Of a DNA stretch of 28,291 nt, positions 1-6,374 are shown piece by piece. Below the pieces are notes generated by a model. The model did no database searches. It was not told the origin of the DNA and saw nothing but the letters and a program-made list of their open reading frames with translations. This DNA comes from Candidatus Dadabacteria bacterium. GTDB taxonomy: Bacteria > Desulfobacterota_D > UBA1144 > Nemesobacterales > UBA2774. The position numbers and the translations under genes were made by a program. The stretch is taken from the NCBI GenBank assembly GCA_004356555.1, contig SMWY01000065.1:1-28291 (forward strand). Direction: 5' to 3'. Within the stretch, counting starts at the first letter, position 1; the number at the start of each line of letters is the position of its first letter.

Positions 1-42
1 ATTTTAGGCATTAAAATCTTGATATTTGTACAGAGGAAAATT

Positions 43-495
43 ATGAGTAATTTCAGAAGAATTAAGATATTTTCAAAACTAACGCTAATCATAACTGCAG
101 TTCTTTTCATCGCGCTTTTTTCCTGCGGAAATGGTGAGCGAGCTTCATCTGACGGATGGAAATATGTAGGGGACGTTGGTGATAAGAAGGGCGGTTATGT
201 CTCAGTATATATAGATTTAAATGATATGCAGATAGAAGGCAATATTAGAAAGTTCTGGATTAGATACTACGCAAAAAAGAGCGGCGGAGAGAAAGAAGAA
301 AGATATATTAGACAAATAGGATACTGGGAAGTGGATTGCCAGGACCGTACGCTATATAGATTGGGGGAAGAATATTATGGTAGCAACTCCCAACTTTTAG
401 GGAGAACAGAGGAACGAATCAAAGAAAACTATAAAGAGGAATCTCTCGGAGATAAACTTGCCTATGCGGCATGTCGGTATGCAGGTAGAAACTGA
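43..495 (+). CDS. small lipoprotein, surface-adhesin protein E-like
   Basis: Predicted 150-residue lipoprotein of unknown function. The N-terminus is basic (SNFRRIK), followed by a hydrophobic stretch and a lipobox LFSC with the acylated Cys near residue 28. The mature part begins with a W-x-Y-V-G type strand, then a Y-I-D-L strand, a W-I-R-Y-Y strand, an isolated Cys in EVDCQDR, and a last Cys in AACRY. This pattern (DGWKYVG, FWIRYY, VDC..R.yRl, C-terminal A.C) resembles the small beta domain called surface-adhesin protein E, known mostly from lipoproteins and otherwise uncharacterised. I chose the ATG at 43 because AGAGG lies 6-7 bases upstream; a TTG at 19 is in frame but has no ribosome site. 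It ends tail to tail with the next gene. Family assignment is by pattern only. Confidence 0.7.
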   Translation: MSNFRRIKIFSKLTLIITAVLFIALFSCGNGERASSDGWKYVGDVGDKKGGYVSVYIDLNDMQIEGNIRKFWIRYYAKKSGGEKEERYIRQIGYWEVDCQDRTLYRLGEEYYGSNSQLLGRTEERIKENYKEESLGDKLAYAACRYAGRN

Positions 496-726
496 TCAAT
501 GTTTTGTATTGTCCGGAATAAGTACCATTTCCCAAAGTGAAAAAATGATTTCTTCTTTTTCTGAAAGTTCCAGATTCTTTCCTTCCATTGTATCCTGTGC
601 ATATTTACTTGCGAATACATTTATATCATTTAATGTGATTTCAAATTCTTTGGTGCTGTCATGACTAATAACGTGAAAGCCTTCCTGTGTCTGAGTGGCT
701 GTGAAACCGTTTAATTGTCTGTTCAT
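496..726 (-). CDS. small hypothetical protein
   Basis: Soluble 76-residue protein with no signal peptide, no membrane segment and no Cys. I do not recognise the family. The sequence reads as a short beta segment (GFHVISHDSTKEFEITLNDI) followed by an acidic helical part (ELSEKEEIIFSLWEMV). I prefer the ATG at 726, which has AGGGAG about 9 bases upstream. An in-frame ATG at 786 would add a basic 20-residue extension (KLKDKDYVKRDRELK) but has no visible ribosome site. The gene converges on the lipoprotein gene with no gap: the two stop codons together form TGATCA. It is a plausible real gene because the composition is protein-like and the start is well formed. Confidence 0.55.
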   Translation of the reverse strand: MNRQLNGFTATQTQEGFHVISHDSTKEFEITLNDINVFASKYAQDTMEGKNLELSEKEEIIFSLWEMVLIPDNTKH

Positions 727-944
727 TGTTTTAAGCTCCCTGTCTCTTTTAACATAATCTTTGTCTTTTAACTTGAATATAATCACTAGAATTAAGTTTT
801 AAAGGGTAGATTGTCTTATATCCGATTCCTTAATATTTTAAGTACTTCTACTTATATACACTGTAGATATAATGAAACCTATTTTGATATAGTTCATGAG
901 ATCTTTATATACTTTATTGCTTATAGAATGAGGGGCAATATGAA

Positions 945-1181
945 ATGATCACAAATTCTTGCATAATTATCACAGGAAGATCACTTTTGGTCTTTACGTT
1001 GGTTGTTTACACCTGGTTCTCGTTAGGCTTCGATCCCGTATTTGCGGAATAACCAATGTTTCGGGCCGACTTTGAGCGAACAGCAAATGATGAAACAAAG
1101 GGAGAAATTGAGACTTCTCCCTCTATTGATCAAGGTGTATTATTCAGTAGCACTGACGGTTATGTGTATGCTCTTGAGTGA
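945..1181 (+). pseudogene. remnant of a secreted PQQ-repeat beta-propeller protein
   Basis: A start codon at 945, with AGGGG 9 bases upstream, opens 35 codons that read as a signal peptide: polar start, hydrophobic core around LLVFTLVVY, and an end in DPVFAE that suits signal peptidase. The frame then meets TAA at 1050-1052. In exactly the same frame reading resumes for 42 codons, ending with S-T-D-G-Y-V-Y-A-L-E and TGA at 1179-1181. That tail (FRADFER...ETSPSIDQGVLFSSTDGYVYALE when split) is a classic PQQ-enzyme-like propeller blade, in which a W/F strand, 'sPai..gvvy.gs.dG.vyAl' and a terminal acidic residue are typical. A propeller needs six to eight blades; only one is left. I read this as a gene with its middle deleted plus one nonsense codon, now dead. 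Confidence 0.6.
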
Positions 1182-1184
1182 GTG

Positions 1185-1736
1185 TTACCCTATTAATATC
1201 TTACTCACTGCTTTAACTAGATCTGTTTCTACAAAGTCTGCATATTTCGAATATGTTTCCGATCCTGTTAGTACCTGAATGGTTTTAAGCCCCGCCTTTT
1301 TGCCGGCCAGCATATCGATGTATGAATCTCCAATCATCCATGAATTAAGTACGTCTATATCATATGAATTACGGATTGAATCTATCATCCCGGTTTTGGG
1401 TTTCCTGCACTCGCATACTATATTGTAAGGATGTAATGTTCCTCTAGGATTGTGAGGACAATACTCAAACTCTGAAATATGAACACCCTTTTGTTTAAGT
1501 ATAGAATCCAGACATTTGTGCAGCTCTTCTACATCGTTCTCTGTCAGATGCCCCCGTGCGATTCTTCCCTGGTTGGTAATTACAAATAATAAATATTCGT
1601 TATCTATCAGTTTTTTTAGGGCTCCGATGAACTTATCTGGAATATGGAAATCTTCTACCCTATAAATATACTTCTCGCCGCCTTTAGGCAATAGTATTGT
1701 TTTATCTCTATCAAGAAATACAGCTTTTGAACCCAT
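1185..1736 (-). CDS. gmhB: D-glycero-D-manno-heptose-1,7-bisphosphate 7-phosphatase (HAD-IIIA family)
   Basis: HAD phosphatase of 183 residues that removes the 7-phosphate of heptose bisphosphate in ADP-heptose synthesis for lipopolysaccharide core. Visible motifs are the nucleophile loop FLDRDKT (D9, D11; K where most members have G), TNQG at about 54-57, the GmhB zinc site C93-x-H95 with C108-x-C110, the following RKPKTGM, and the acid motif GDSYIDMLAGKKAG (D137, D141). The C-x-H...C-x-C loop is what separates GmhB from other HAD-IIIA members; HisB-type phosphatases share it, so substrate is inferred. Start is the ATG at 1736 with AAAGG upstream; a longer reading from 1775 has no ribosome site. 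It stands alone without other heptose genes nearby. Confidence 0.82.
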   Translation of the reverse strand: MGSKAVFLDRDKTILLPKGGEKYIYRVEDFHIPDKFIGALKKLIDNEYLLFVITNQGRIARGHLTENDVEELHKCLDSILKQKGVHISEFEYCPHNPRGTLHPYNIVCECRKPKTGMIDSIRNSYDIDVLNSWMIGDSYIDMLAGKKAGLKTIQVLTGSETYSKYADFVETDLVKAVSKILIG

Positions 1737-1756
1737 ATTAACCTTTGTTTGTAAGA

Positions 1757-1886
1757 ATGGAAATCCGAGAAGCAACTCTAACTAATATCGATAAACATGC
1801 AAAGGAGATGGAATACAATTCATCTCGTATCGAATGAGTATATTTTTTTGAAAGAGCTAGATCCAGAAGCCGGCTATTTAATGTAG
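1757..1886 (+). pseudogene. possible remnant of a GNAT-type acetyltransferase
   Basis: A 26-codon frame starting at ATG 1757 begins MEIREATLTNIDKHAKEM, very like the first strand and helix of GNAT acetyltransferases (x-I-R-x-A-T-x-x-D-I), and stops at 1837. One base out of phase, codons from 1836 read EYIFLKELDPEAGYLM and stop at 1884-1886, which looks like a GNAT C-terminal strand. The acetyl-CoA loop and all of the middle are absent. I infer a fossil with both ends kept. It lies between gmhB and the ribbon-helix-helix gene and overlaps the end of the latter. The evidence is two short segments only, so this is tentative. Confidence 0.35.
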
Positions 1887-2089
1887 TTTTTAAGCAGTTT
1901 TTCTTTAGCGTCTTTAGGAAGGTGTCTTCTTAGGTATTCAACTACAGCTTCTCTTACAATCTGAGCGGGTTTCATGCGAAGATGCCACTGTGATTCGTTC
2001 AGCATATCGACAAATTCTTGAGACGCTTTAACATAAATGGCCTTATCTAAAGTTTCCTTCTTCGTAGAGTTTTTCTTTTTTGCTGCCAT
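1874..2089 (-). CDS. small ribbon-helix-helix-like DNA-binding protein
   Basis: Basic protein of 71 residues. After a Lys-rich start (AAKKKNSTKKE) it has a short strand K-A-I-Y-V-K, then helix residues QEFVDMLNESQWHLRM and a second helix PAQIVREAVVEYLRRHL. This strand-helix-helix order with an 'S/P..vREAv.eYl' second helix is that of CopG/Arc-type repressors and antitoxin DNA-binding domains. I chose the ATG at 2089, because a 40-residue upstream extension is unlike protein and covers the promoter. No toxin gene is adjacent, so a free-standing regulator is more likely than a toxin-antitoxin pair. The upstream CAATTG repeats overlapping its promoter suggest autoregulation. Confidence 0.6.
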   Translation of the reverse strand: MAAKKKNSTKKETLDKAIYVKASQEFVDMLNESQWHLRMKPAQIVREAVVEYLRRHLPKDAKEKLLKNYIK

Positions 2090-2115
2090 ATTATATATAC
2101 TACCTAGTTTAGATA

Positions 2116-2144
2116 TAAATACAATAATTGTTTTCAATTGACAA
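2116..2144 (-). promoter_or_regulatory. promoter of the ribbon-helix-helix gene
   Basis: On the minus strand TTGTCA (2144-2139) and TATTTA (2121-2116) are separated by 17 bases, about 27 bases before the ATG at 2089. This is a fair sigma70-type match. The -35 box is embedded in the repeated CAATTG sites. Confidence 0.45.
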
Positions 2145-2147
2145 TTG
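2122..2147. promoter_or_regulatory. candidate operator: three CAAT/ATTG palindromes
   Basis: CAATAATTG at 2122-2130, CAATTG at 2135-2140 and CAATTG at 2142-2147 lie within 26 bases. The last two with their one-base spacer form a perfect 13-base inverted repeat. They cover the -35 box and spacer of the promoter for the small ribbon-helix-helix gene. Repeated short palindromes over the own promoter are usual for this regulator class; binding here is inferred. Confidence 0.35.
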
Positions 2148-2322
2148 CTTATATATAAAAAGTGCCCAGCCCATTTTAAAAATATTATTATTTTTACCCT
2201 ATAATCCAATTAGATGTAACATTTCTTTGCCGTCGTATTCCCTAGAAGGTTATTATGTTTGATAAAATTAAATGTATAATATGTAGTATATTTTATTGTT
2301 TGATTGATATGTTCTATTACTT

Positions 2323-4569
2323 ATGAGTAAAGTAGCGGATTCTATGAATAATAAATCTGAGATATCGAAGCGTCTTTATGTATCTGATATTAGCTGTGCG
2401 GGGTGTGTTGAAACAATAGAGGCGGCATTAAAGTCCGTCCCGGGAGTTGATGAAGTGCAGGTCAATTTTGCCGACCGGACCGTAAATGTCTCGGGAGATG
2501 TGCCGGCCGATACGTTGATTCAGGCTATTAGCAAATCAGGCTACACAGCATCAATTATGGAAGATAACACAGAATCTGAAAGAGAAAATAAAGACCTAGC
2601 TCATTATAAAAAGCTCCTTAAAAAAACCGTTATCTCCGGGATTATAAGCTTGGTAATTGTTGCGGTTACCATGCTCGGGCTTCTTCCTGATGTAGCGTCA
2701 TTTAGAGGGCAGATTTCATGGGGAATAGTTTCCCTTCTCACTCTTTTTGTGCTTACATACGCGGGAGGGCGGTTTTTTACAGGAGCGCTAAAATCTTTTA
2801 AGAATCATAATGCCAATATGGATACCCTGATCGCGATAGGGACTGGGGTTGCATGGGTGTATTCAACTTTTGTCGTTTTATTTCCTGACTCAGTTTCTGA
2901 AATCGCAAGACACGTTTATTTTGATACTGCTACTTTGATAATCACTTTTATTAACCTAGGCTCTGCGCTTGAGATGAGAGCACGGGGAAAGACCTCAGAA
3001 GCTATAAAACGTCTTATCGGGCTTCAGCCCAAGACTGCGAGAGTGCTAAGAGAGGGCTCAGAGGTTGATATTCCGATTGAACAGGTTCAAATGGATGATA
3101 TTGTTCGCGTGAGGCCAGGGGAAAAAATACCGGTGGATGGCGAATTGACTGAGGGCTCGTCCCATGTTGATGAGTCTATGCTTACGGGAGAGCCCGTTCC
3201 GGTTACAAAGAAAGTTGGAGATGAGGTAGTGGGAGGCTCAGTAAACAAGTCGGGGAGTTTTTTGTTTAAGGCAACCCGGATTGGTAAGGACACTGCGCTA
3301 TCTCAAATAATAGATATGGTTCGTAAGGCTCAAAACACAAAGCCTGAAATTGGCCGTCTGGCAGATAAAGTATCGGCGATATTTGTACCAATCGTATTGA
3401 TTATTGCAGTGCTTACTATGCTTGCCTGGTTTAATTTCGGACCTCCGCCACAATTGACTTATATGCTTGTAACGACAATGGCTGTTCTCATCATTGCATG
3501 TCCTTGCGCACTGGGTTTGGCAACGCCGATCTCTGTAATGGTAGGGGTTGGTAAGGCGGCAGAATACGGAGTACTTATAAGAAAAGGAGATGCGCTTCAA
3601 AAAGCTGGTCAATTAACCATTGTCGTGCTCGATAAAACGGGGACTATTACAGAGGGTAAACCCGTGGTAACGGCTATAGAGCCTTCAGAAGGATGGAGTG
3701 AGAATGAATTACTAAAAATAGCCTCAAGTGTTGAGACAAATTCTGAGCATCCCCTTGCCGAAGCTGTAGTAGAAGCTTCTAAAGAAAAAAATATTGAACT
3801 CATATCTATAGAATCATTTGAAGCAGTTTCCGGACATGGGGTAAGGGCGCTGTATCAACAAAAGACTGTGCTCTTGGGTAACCGTAAGCTGATGAATGAT
3901 AATGGAGTAAACTTGGGATCATTAATTGAAAGCTCTGAGAAGTTATCCAAGTTGGGCCAGACCGTTATTTTCGTATCGGTAAACGGGGAAGCGGTGGGGT
4001 TATTAGGTATATCAGACCCTATAAAAACGGATTCAAAAGAAGCGATCCAAAGACTACAGAAATCGGGAATAAAAGTTGTAATGCTTACAGGAGATAACCG
4101 GGCAACCGCAGAGACGGTTGCTTCTCTTGTCGGAGTGGATGACTTTATAGCTGAAGTACTGCCTCAGGATAAAGCTCATGAAATTACCAAGCTTCAGGAG
4201 CTGGGTGAAAAGGTCGCTATGGTGGGGGACGGAATAAATGATGCCCCGGCCCTTGCGGGATCCGACGTAGGTTTTGCAATAGGAACAGGAACCGATGTGG
4301 CGATTGAAAGCGCAGATATCACTTTAATGCGCGGTTCTTTACACGGAGTTGCTGATGCGATAACAATATCAAAAGCAACGCTCCGGAACATTAAAGAAAA
4401 TCTTGTAGGCGCTTTCGGTTACAACTCGCTCGCTATACCGATAGCGGCCGGGATACTGTTTCCTTTTACCGGACTTTTGCTAAACCCCATAATAGCTGGA
4501 GCTGCTATGGCTCTATCCTCAGTTACTGTTGTTACAAACGCAAATCGGCTCAGGTGGTTTAAACCGTAA
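2323..4569 (+). CDS. copA: Cu+-exporting P1B-1 ATPase
   Basis: Inner-membrane pump that exports Cu+ using ATP, 748 residues. One N-terminal heavy-metal domain carries C25-A-G-C28. The transmembrane metal site is C393-P-C395; the actuator loop has T288-G-E; the phosphorylated Asp is D437 in DKTGT; the nucleotide site has H476-P477; the hinge GDGINDAPAL is at 635-644. The last two helices show N-x6-YN-x4-P and P-x6-M-x2-SS, which together with CPC define the P1B-1 (Cu+/Ag+) group rather than Zn or Co pumps. No strong ribosome site precedes 2323 (a second Met lies 7 codons on), and TATAAT at 2275-2280 could be its -10 box. The next gene starts one base after its stop, so the two are surely co-transcribed. 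Confidence 0.95.
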   Translation: MSKVADSMNNKSEISKRLYVSDISCAGCVETIEAALKSVPGVDEVQVNFADRTVNVSGDVPADTLIQAISKSGYTASIMEDNTESERENKDLAHYKKLLKKTVISGIISLVIVAVTMLGLLPDVASFRGQISWGIVSLLTLFVLTYAGGRFFTGALKSFKNHNANMDTLIAIGTGVAWVYSTFVVLFPDSVSEIARHVYFDTATLIITFINLGSALEMRARGKTSEAIKRLIGLQPKTARVLREGSEVDIPIEQVQMDDIVRVRPGEKIPVDGELTEGSSHVDESMLTGEPVPVTKKVGDEVVGGSVNKSGSFLFKATRIGKDTALSQIIDMVRKAQNTKPEIGRLADKVSAIFVPIVLIIAVLTMLAWFNFGPPPQLTYMLVTTMAVLIIACPCALGLATPISVMVGVGKAAEYGVLIRKGDALQKAGQLTIVVLDKTGTITEGKPVVTAIEPSEGWSENELLKIASSVETNSEHPLAEAVVEASKEKNIELISIESFEAVSGHGVRALYQQKTVLLGNRKLMNDNGVNLGSLIESSEKLSKLGQTVIFVSVNGEAVGLLGISDPIKTDSKEAIQRLQKSGIKVVMLTGDNRATAETVASLVGVDDFIAEVLPQDKAHEITKLQELGEKVAMVGDGINDAPALAGSDVGFAIGTGTDVAIESADITLMRGSLHGVADAITISKATLRNIKENLVGAFGYNSLAIPIAAGILFPFTGLLLNPIIAGAAMALSSVTVVTNANRLRWFKP

Positions 4570-4570
4570 A

Positions 4571-4930
4571 ATGGAAATCTTAATTAACTTAGTCGGGCTT
4601 TTTATTATTGCTTTTATAGTCTGGTGGTTCTGGATTTTTAAAAAGCAATCCGAGGCTCATGTTGAGGGTAATTTGCTCGATATTGTTGTGGACTCGGGTG
4701 TATATGAGCCCTCCGTAATACATGTCAAGGCCGGAGAACCGGTGACTCTCCGTTTCATTCGTAAAGACAGTAGTCCGTGTGCAGAGAAAGTGCTTTTCGA
4801 TGGTCTTGATATAAGTGCAGATCTTTCTGTGGGCACTCCGTATGATCTAACTTTTACACCTGAGAAAAAGGGTGAATTCGAATTTACCTGTCAGATGGCG
4901 ATGTACCGCGGGAAATTGATAGTTGAGTAA
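4571..4930 (+). CDS. membrane-anchored cupredoxin, CupA-like Cu(I)-binding protein
   Basis: Protein of 119 residues: an N-terminal transmembrane helix (about 3-23, rich in W and F) and a cupredoxin fold (about 35-119; E-P-x-x-I-x-V-K-A-G-E-P-V is typical). The blue-copper His ligands are missing. Instead there are C70 in SSPC and C107-x-M109-x-M111 near the end. That is the ligand pattern described for pneumococcal CupA, a membrane-bound Cu(I) chaperone that serves CopA. It follows copA by one base. I infer that it holds or passes Cu+ at the membrane face and feeds the pump. Alternatively it is a general cupredoxin-like domain protein. A reading from 4529 exists but overlaps copA. Confidence 0.8.
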   Translation: MEILINLVGLFIIAFIVWWFWIFKKQSEAHVEGNLLDIVVDSGVYEPSVIHVKAGEPVTLRFIRKDSSPCAEKVLFDGLDISADLSVGTPYDLTFTPEKKGEFEFTCQMAMYRGKLIVE

Positions 4931-4962
4931 TGGATCATTCTTGGAAATTATTAACCTCTTCT

Positions 4963-4986
4963 TCCCCATATATTGCCGGGGATTTT
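4963..4986 (+). terminator. weak terminator candidate after copA-cupredoxin
   Basis: TCCCC (4963-4967) pairs with GGGGA (4978-4982) around a 10-base loop and is followed by TTTTATATT. The stem is only five pairs, so this is a weak call. Confidence 0.3.
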
Positions 4987-4989
4987 ATA

Positions 4990-5016
4990 TTGACATTAAA
5001 GGTTATTCTATATAGC
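4990..5016 (+). promoter_or_regulatory. promoter of tpx
   Basis: A perfect TTGACA at 4990-4995 is followed after 15 bases by TATAGC at 5011-5016, about 55 bases before the tpx start. The -10 match is partial. Confidence 0.45.
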
Positions 5017-5071
5017 CTAGATTCGGTTTTATTAAATATTTTGTAATAACAATTCAGGAGGAATTTTTATC

Positions 5072-5590
5072 ATGGCAGAAGAAAGAACAGGGGTTGTAAC
5101 ATTGAAAGGAAACCCGCTAACCTTAATTGGCTCTGAAGTTAAGGTTGGTGATAAAGCACCCGACTTTTCAGCTTTAATAGGTCTTGGAGCACCCATTACA
5201 CTTGAAGATTTAAAAGGCAAGGTAAAAGTTTTTAATGTGATTCTTTCGGTTGATACCCCGGTGTGTGATGTCCAGACCAAAAGGTTCAACGAGGAGGCTG
5301 CAAATCTTGGAGACGATGTTGAGATTCTTACATTAAGCATGGATCTGCCCTTCGCCCTCAGCCGCTATTGCGCAGCAGAGGGAATAGATAAAGTGAAGAC
5401 CGCATCCGATTACAAAGACGCATCATTTGGTGAGGCATATGGAGTTTTAATCAAAGAACACCGCTTGCTTGCTAGGGCAGTTTTCGTAGTGGATAAAGAC
5501 GATGTAGTGAGGTATGTAGAATATGTTCCCGAAGTATCCACAGAACCTAACTATGATCCAGCGATAGCAGCTGTAAAAGAATCCCTCTAA
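5072..5590 (+). CDS. tpx: thiol peroxidase, atypical 2-Cys peroxiredoxin
   Basis: Reduces hydroperoxides with electrons from thioredoxin. It has 172 residues, the usual Tpx length. The peroxidatic Cys is C65 in SVDTPVC, with the Tpx-specific T-P-V-C-D context, and the resolving Cys is C100 in SRYC; the spacing matches E. coli Tpx (Cys61/Cys95). The N-terminal hairpin VTLKGNPLTLIG is also diagnostic. AGGAGG precedes the ATG. It has its own promoter and a strong terminator, so it is a single-gene unit. No secretion signal is present, so it acts in the cytoplasm or under the membrane as usual for this family. Confidence 0.95.
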   Translation: MAEERTGVVTLKGNPLTLIGSEVKVGDKAPDFSALIGLGAPITLEDLKGKVKVFNVILSVDTPVCDVQTKRFNEEAANLGDDVEILTLSMDLPFALSRYCAAEGIDKVKTASDYKDASFGEAYGVLIKEHRLLARAVFVVDKDDVVRYVEYVPEVSTEPNYDPAIAAVKESL

Positions 5591-5603
5591 TTATAAATAT
5601 CAA

Positions 5604-5636
5604 AATAAGAAGCCCTGATTAAAGGGCTTCTTATTT
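5604..5636 (+). terminator. terminator after tpx
   Basis: A 13-bp perfect stem: AATAAGAAGCCCT (5604-5616), loop GATTAA, AGGGCTTCTTATT (5623-5635). It lies 13 bases after the tpx stop. T residues end the right arm, and A residues in the left arm could also serve the other strand. Confidence 0.85.
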
Positions 5637-5750
5637 CTCAAATTTTCACTGTTCTTCAAAGTAGATTTAAATCTTTATACATTTGAAATGCATCCTTATC
5701 AATGTATCCTTATATTAGTTTACATGCACAATATGTGAGGAGGTCTGAAT

Positions 5751-6275
5751 ATGGGTATCGGAAATATGATTAACAGGCTCTTAAATAATGAAAGCGGCGC
5801 CGAAAAAAATGAAAGGTTAAAAACTTCTATGGAAAAAGAAGTTCCTACTGAAGCTAAAGAAATAAATAGTGAAAACAATATAGAAGAAGTCCTATCCAAA
5901 GAAGAAGAAAAGTCTGTTCCGGAAGTTACTAAAGAAGCAGAATCCGGAAATAAACCAAACTCAAGCAATGCAGGCGGCGAGGTTACAGAAGAAAAAATAC
6001 TTGAAGTCTTAAGCGAAGTCTATGATCCTGAAATCCCTATAGACATAGTCAATCTGGGCCTTATTTATGGTATTGATATCCAAGGCGGAATCGTAGTAAT
6101 TTCCATGACAATGACTTCTCCGGGCTGTCCCGCTTCAACGCAAATAGCTGGAGAGTCAAAGTTGGTGGTTGAAGAAATTCCGGGAGTGGAATCAGTAGAT
6201 ATCGACATAGTTTGGGACCCGCCCTGGGATCCTAGCAAGATGAGTGAAGAAGCTCAACAAAGTATGGGTTTATGA
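5751..6275 (+). CDS. MIP18/DUF59 family Fe-S assembly protein with acidic N-terminal extension
   Basis: The C-terminal half (about 80-174) is a DUF59 domain, as in SufT, PaaD and the N-terminus of Mrp: D-P-E-I-P-I-D-I-V-N-L-G-L-I-Y, then M-T-S-P-G-C-P with the conserved Cys, and a terminal W-D-P-P-W-D-P. Such proteins assist Fe-S cluster assembly or delivery. The first 78 residues are unusual: a short amphipathic start (MGIGNMINRLLNN) and then a low-complexity stretch rich in Glu, Lys, Asn and Ser with no fold visible. AGGAGG sits upstream of the ATG, so the long form is probably translated. It sits between two peroxiredoxin genes, which suggests a link to oxidative-stress repair of Fe-S proteins, but this is inference. 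Confidence 0.85.
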   Translation: MGIGNMINRLLNNESGAEKNERLKTSMEKEVPTEAKEINSENNIEEVLSKEEEKSVPEVTKEAESGNKPNSSNAGGEVTEEKILEVLSEVYDPEIPIDIVNLGLIYGIDIQGGIVVISMTMTSPGCPASTQIAGESKLVVEEIPGVESVDIDIVWDPPWDPSKMSEEAQQSMGL

Positions 6276-6341
6276 TTTAAACCTATTTCTCTTAATGGTT
6301 CTTATATATTCCCTTATACTCAAAAATTTAAATCGACAAAT

Positions 6342-6356
6342 ATAGACAAAGTCTAT
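6342..6356. promoter_or_regulatory. palindrome upstream of bcp
   Basis: ATAGAC-AAA-GTCTAT is a perfect inverted repeat 19 bases before the bcp start and just before its GAGGAG ribosome site. It could be an operator or a short mRNA hairpin; no family of regulators can be named. Confidence 0.3.
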
Positions 6357-6374
6357 TTAAAGAGGAGATTTATA

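Noticed and set aside
1042..1278. A 78-residue plus-strand reading frame overlapping the end of gmhB
   Set aside because: It lies in a different frame from the PQQ remnant, runs antisense into gmhB, and has no ribosome site or protein-like pattern.
1874..2089. Toxin-antitoxin pair with the ribbon-helix-helix protein as antitoxin
   Set aside because: No small toxin gene lies next to it on either side; neighbours are a GNAT-like fossil and copA on the other strand. The fossil could once have been a GNAT toxin, but its remains are too short to say.
4529..4570. A longer start for the cupredoxin gene
   Set aside because: It would overlap the copA coding end by 41 bases and add a non-hydrophobic tail in front of the membrane helix; the ATG at 4571 fits better.
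5683..5713. Tandem ATCCTTAT copies before the DUF59 gene as a regulatory repeat
   Set aside because: Two 11-base near-identical copies 14 bases apart in AT-rich DNA; too short, and they overlap a possible TTGAAA / TATCCT promoter, so no separate feature is claimed.
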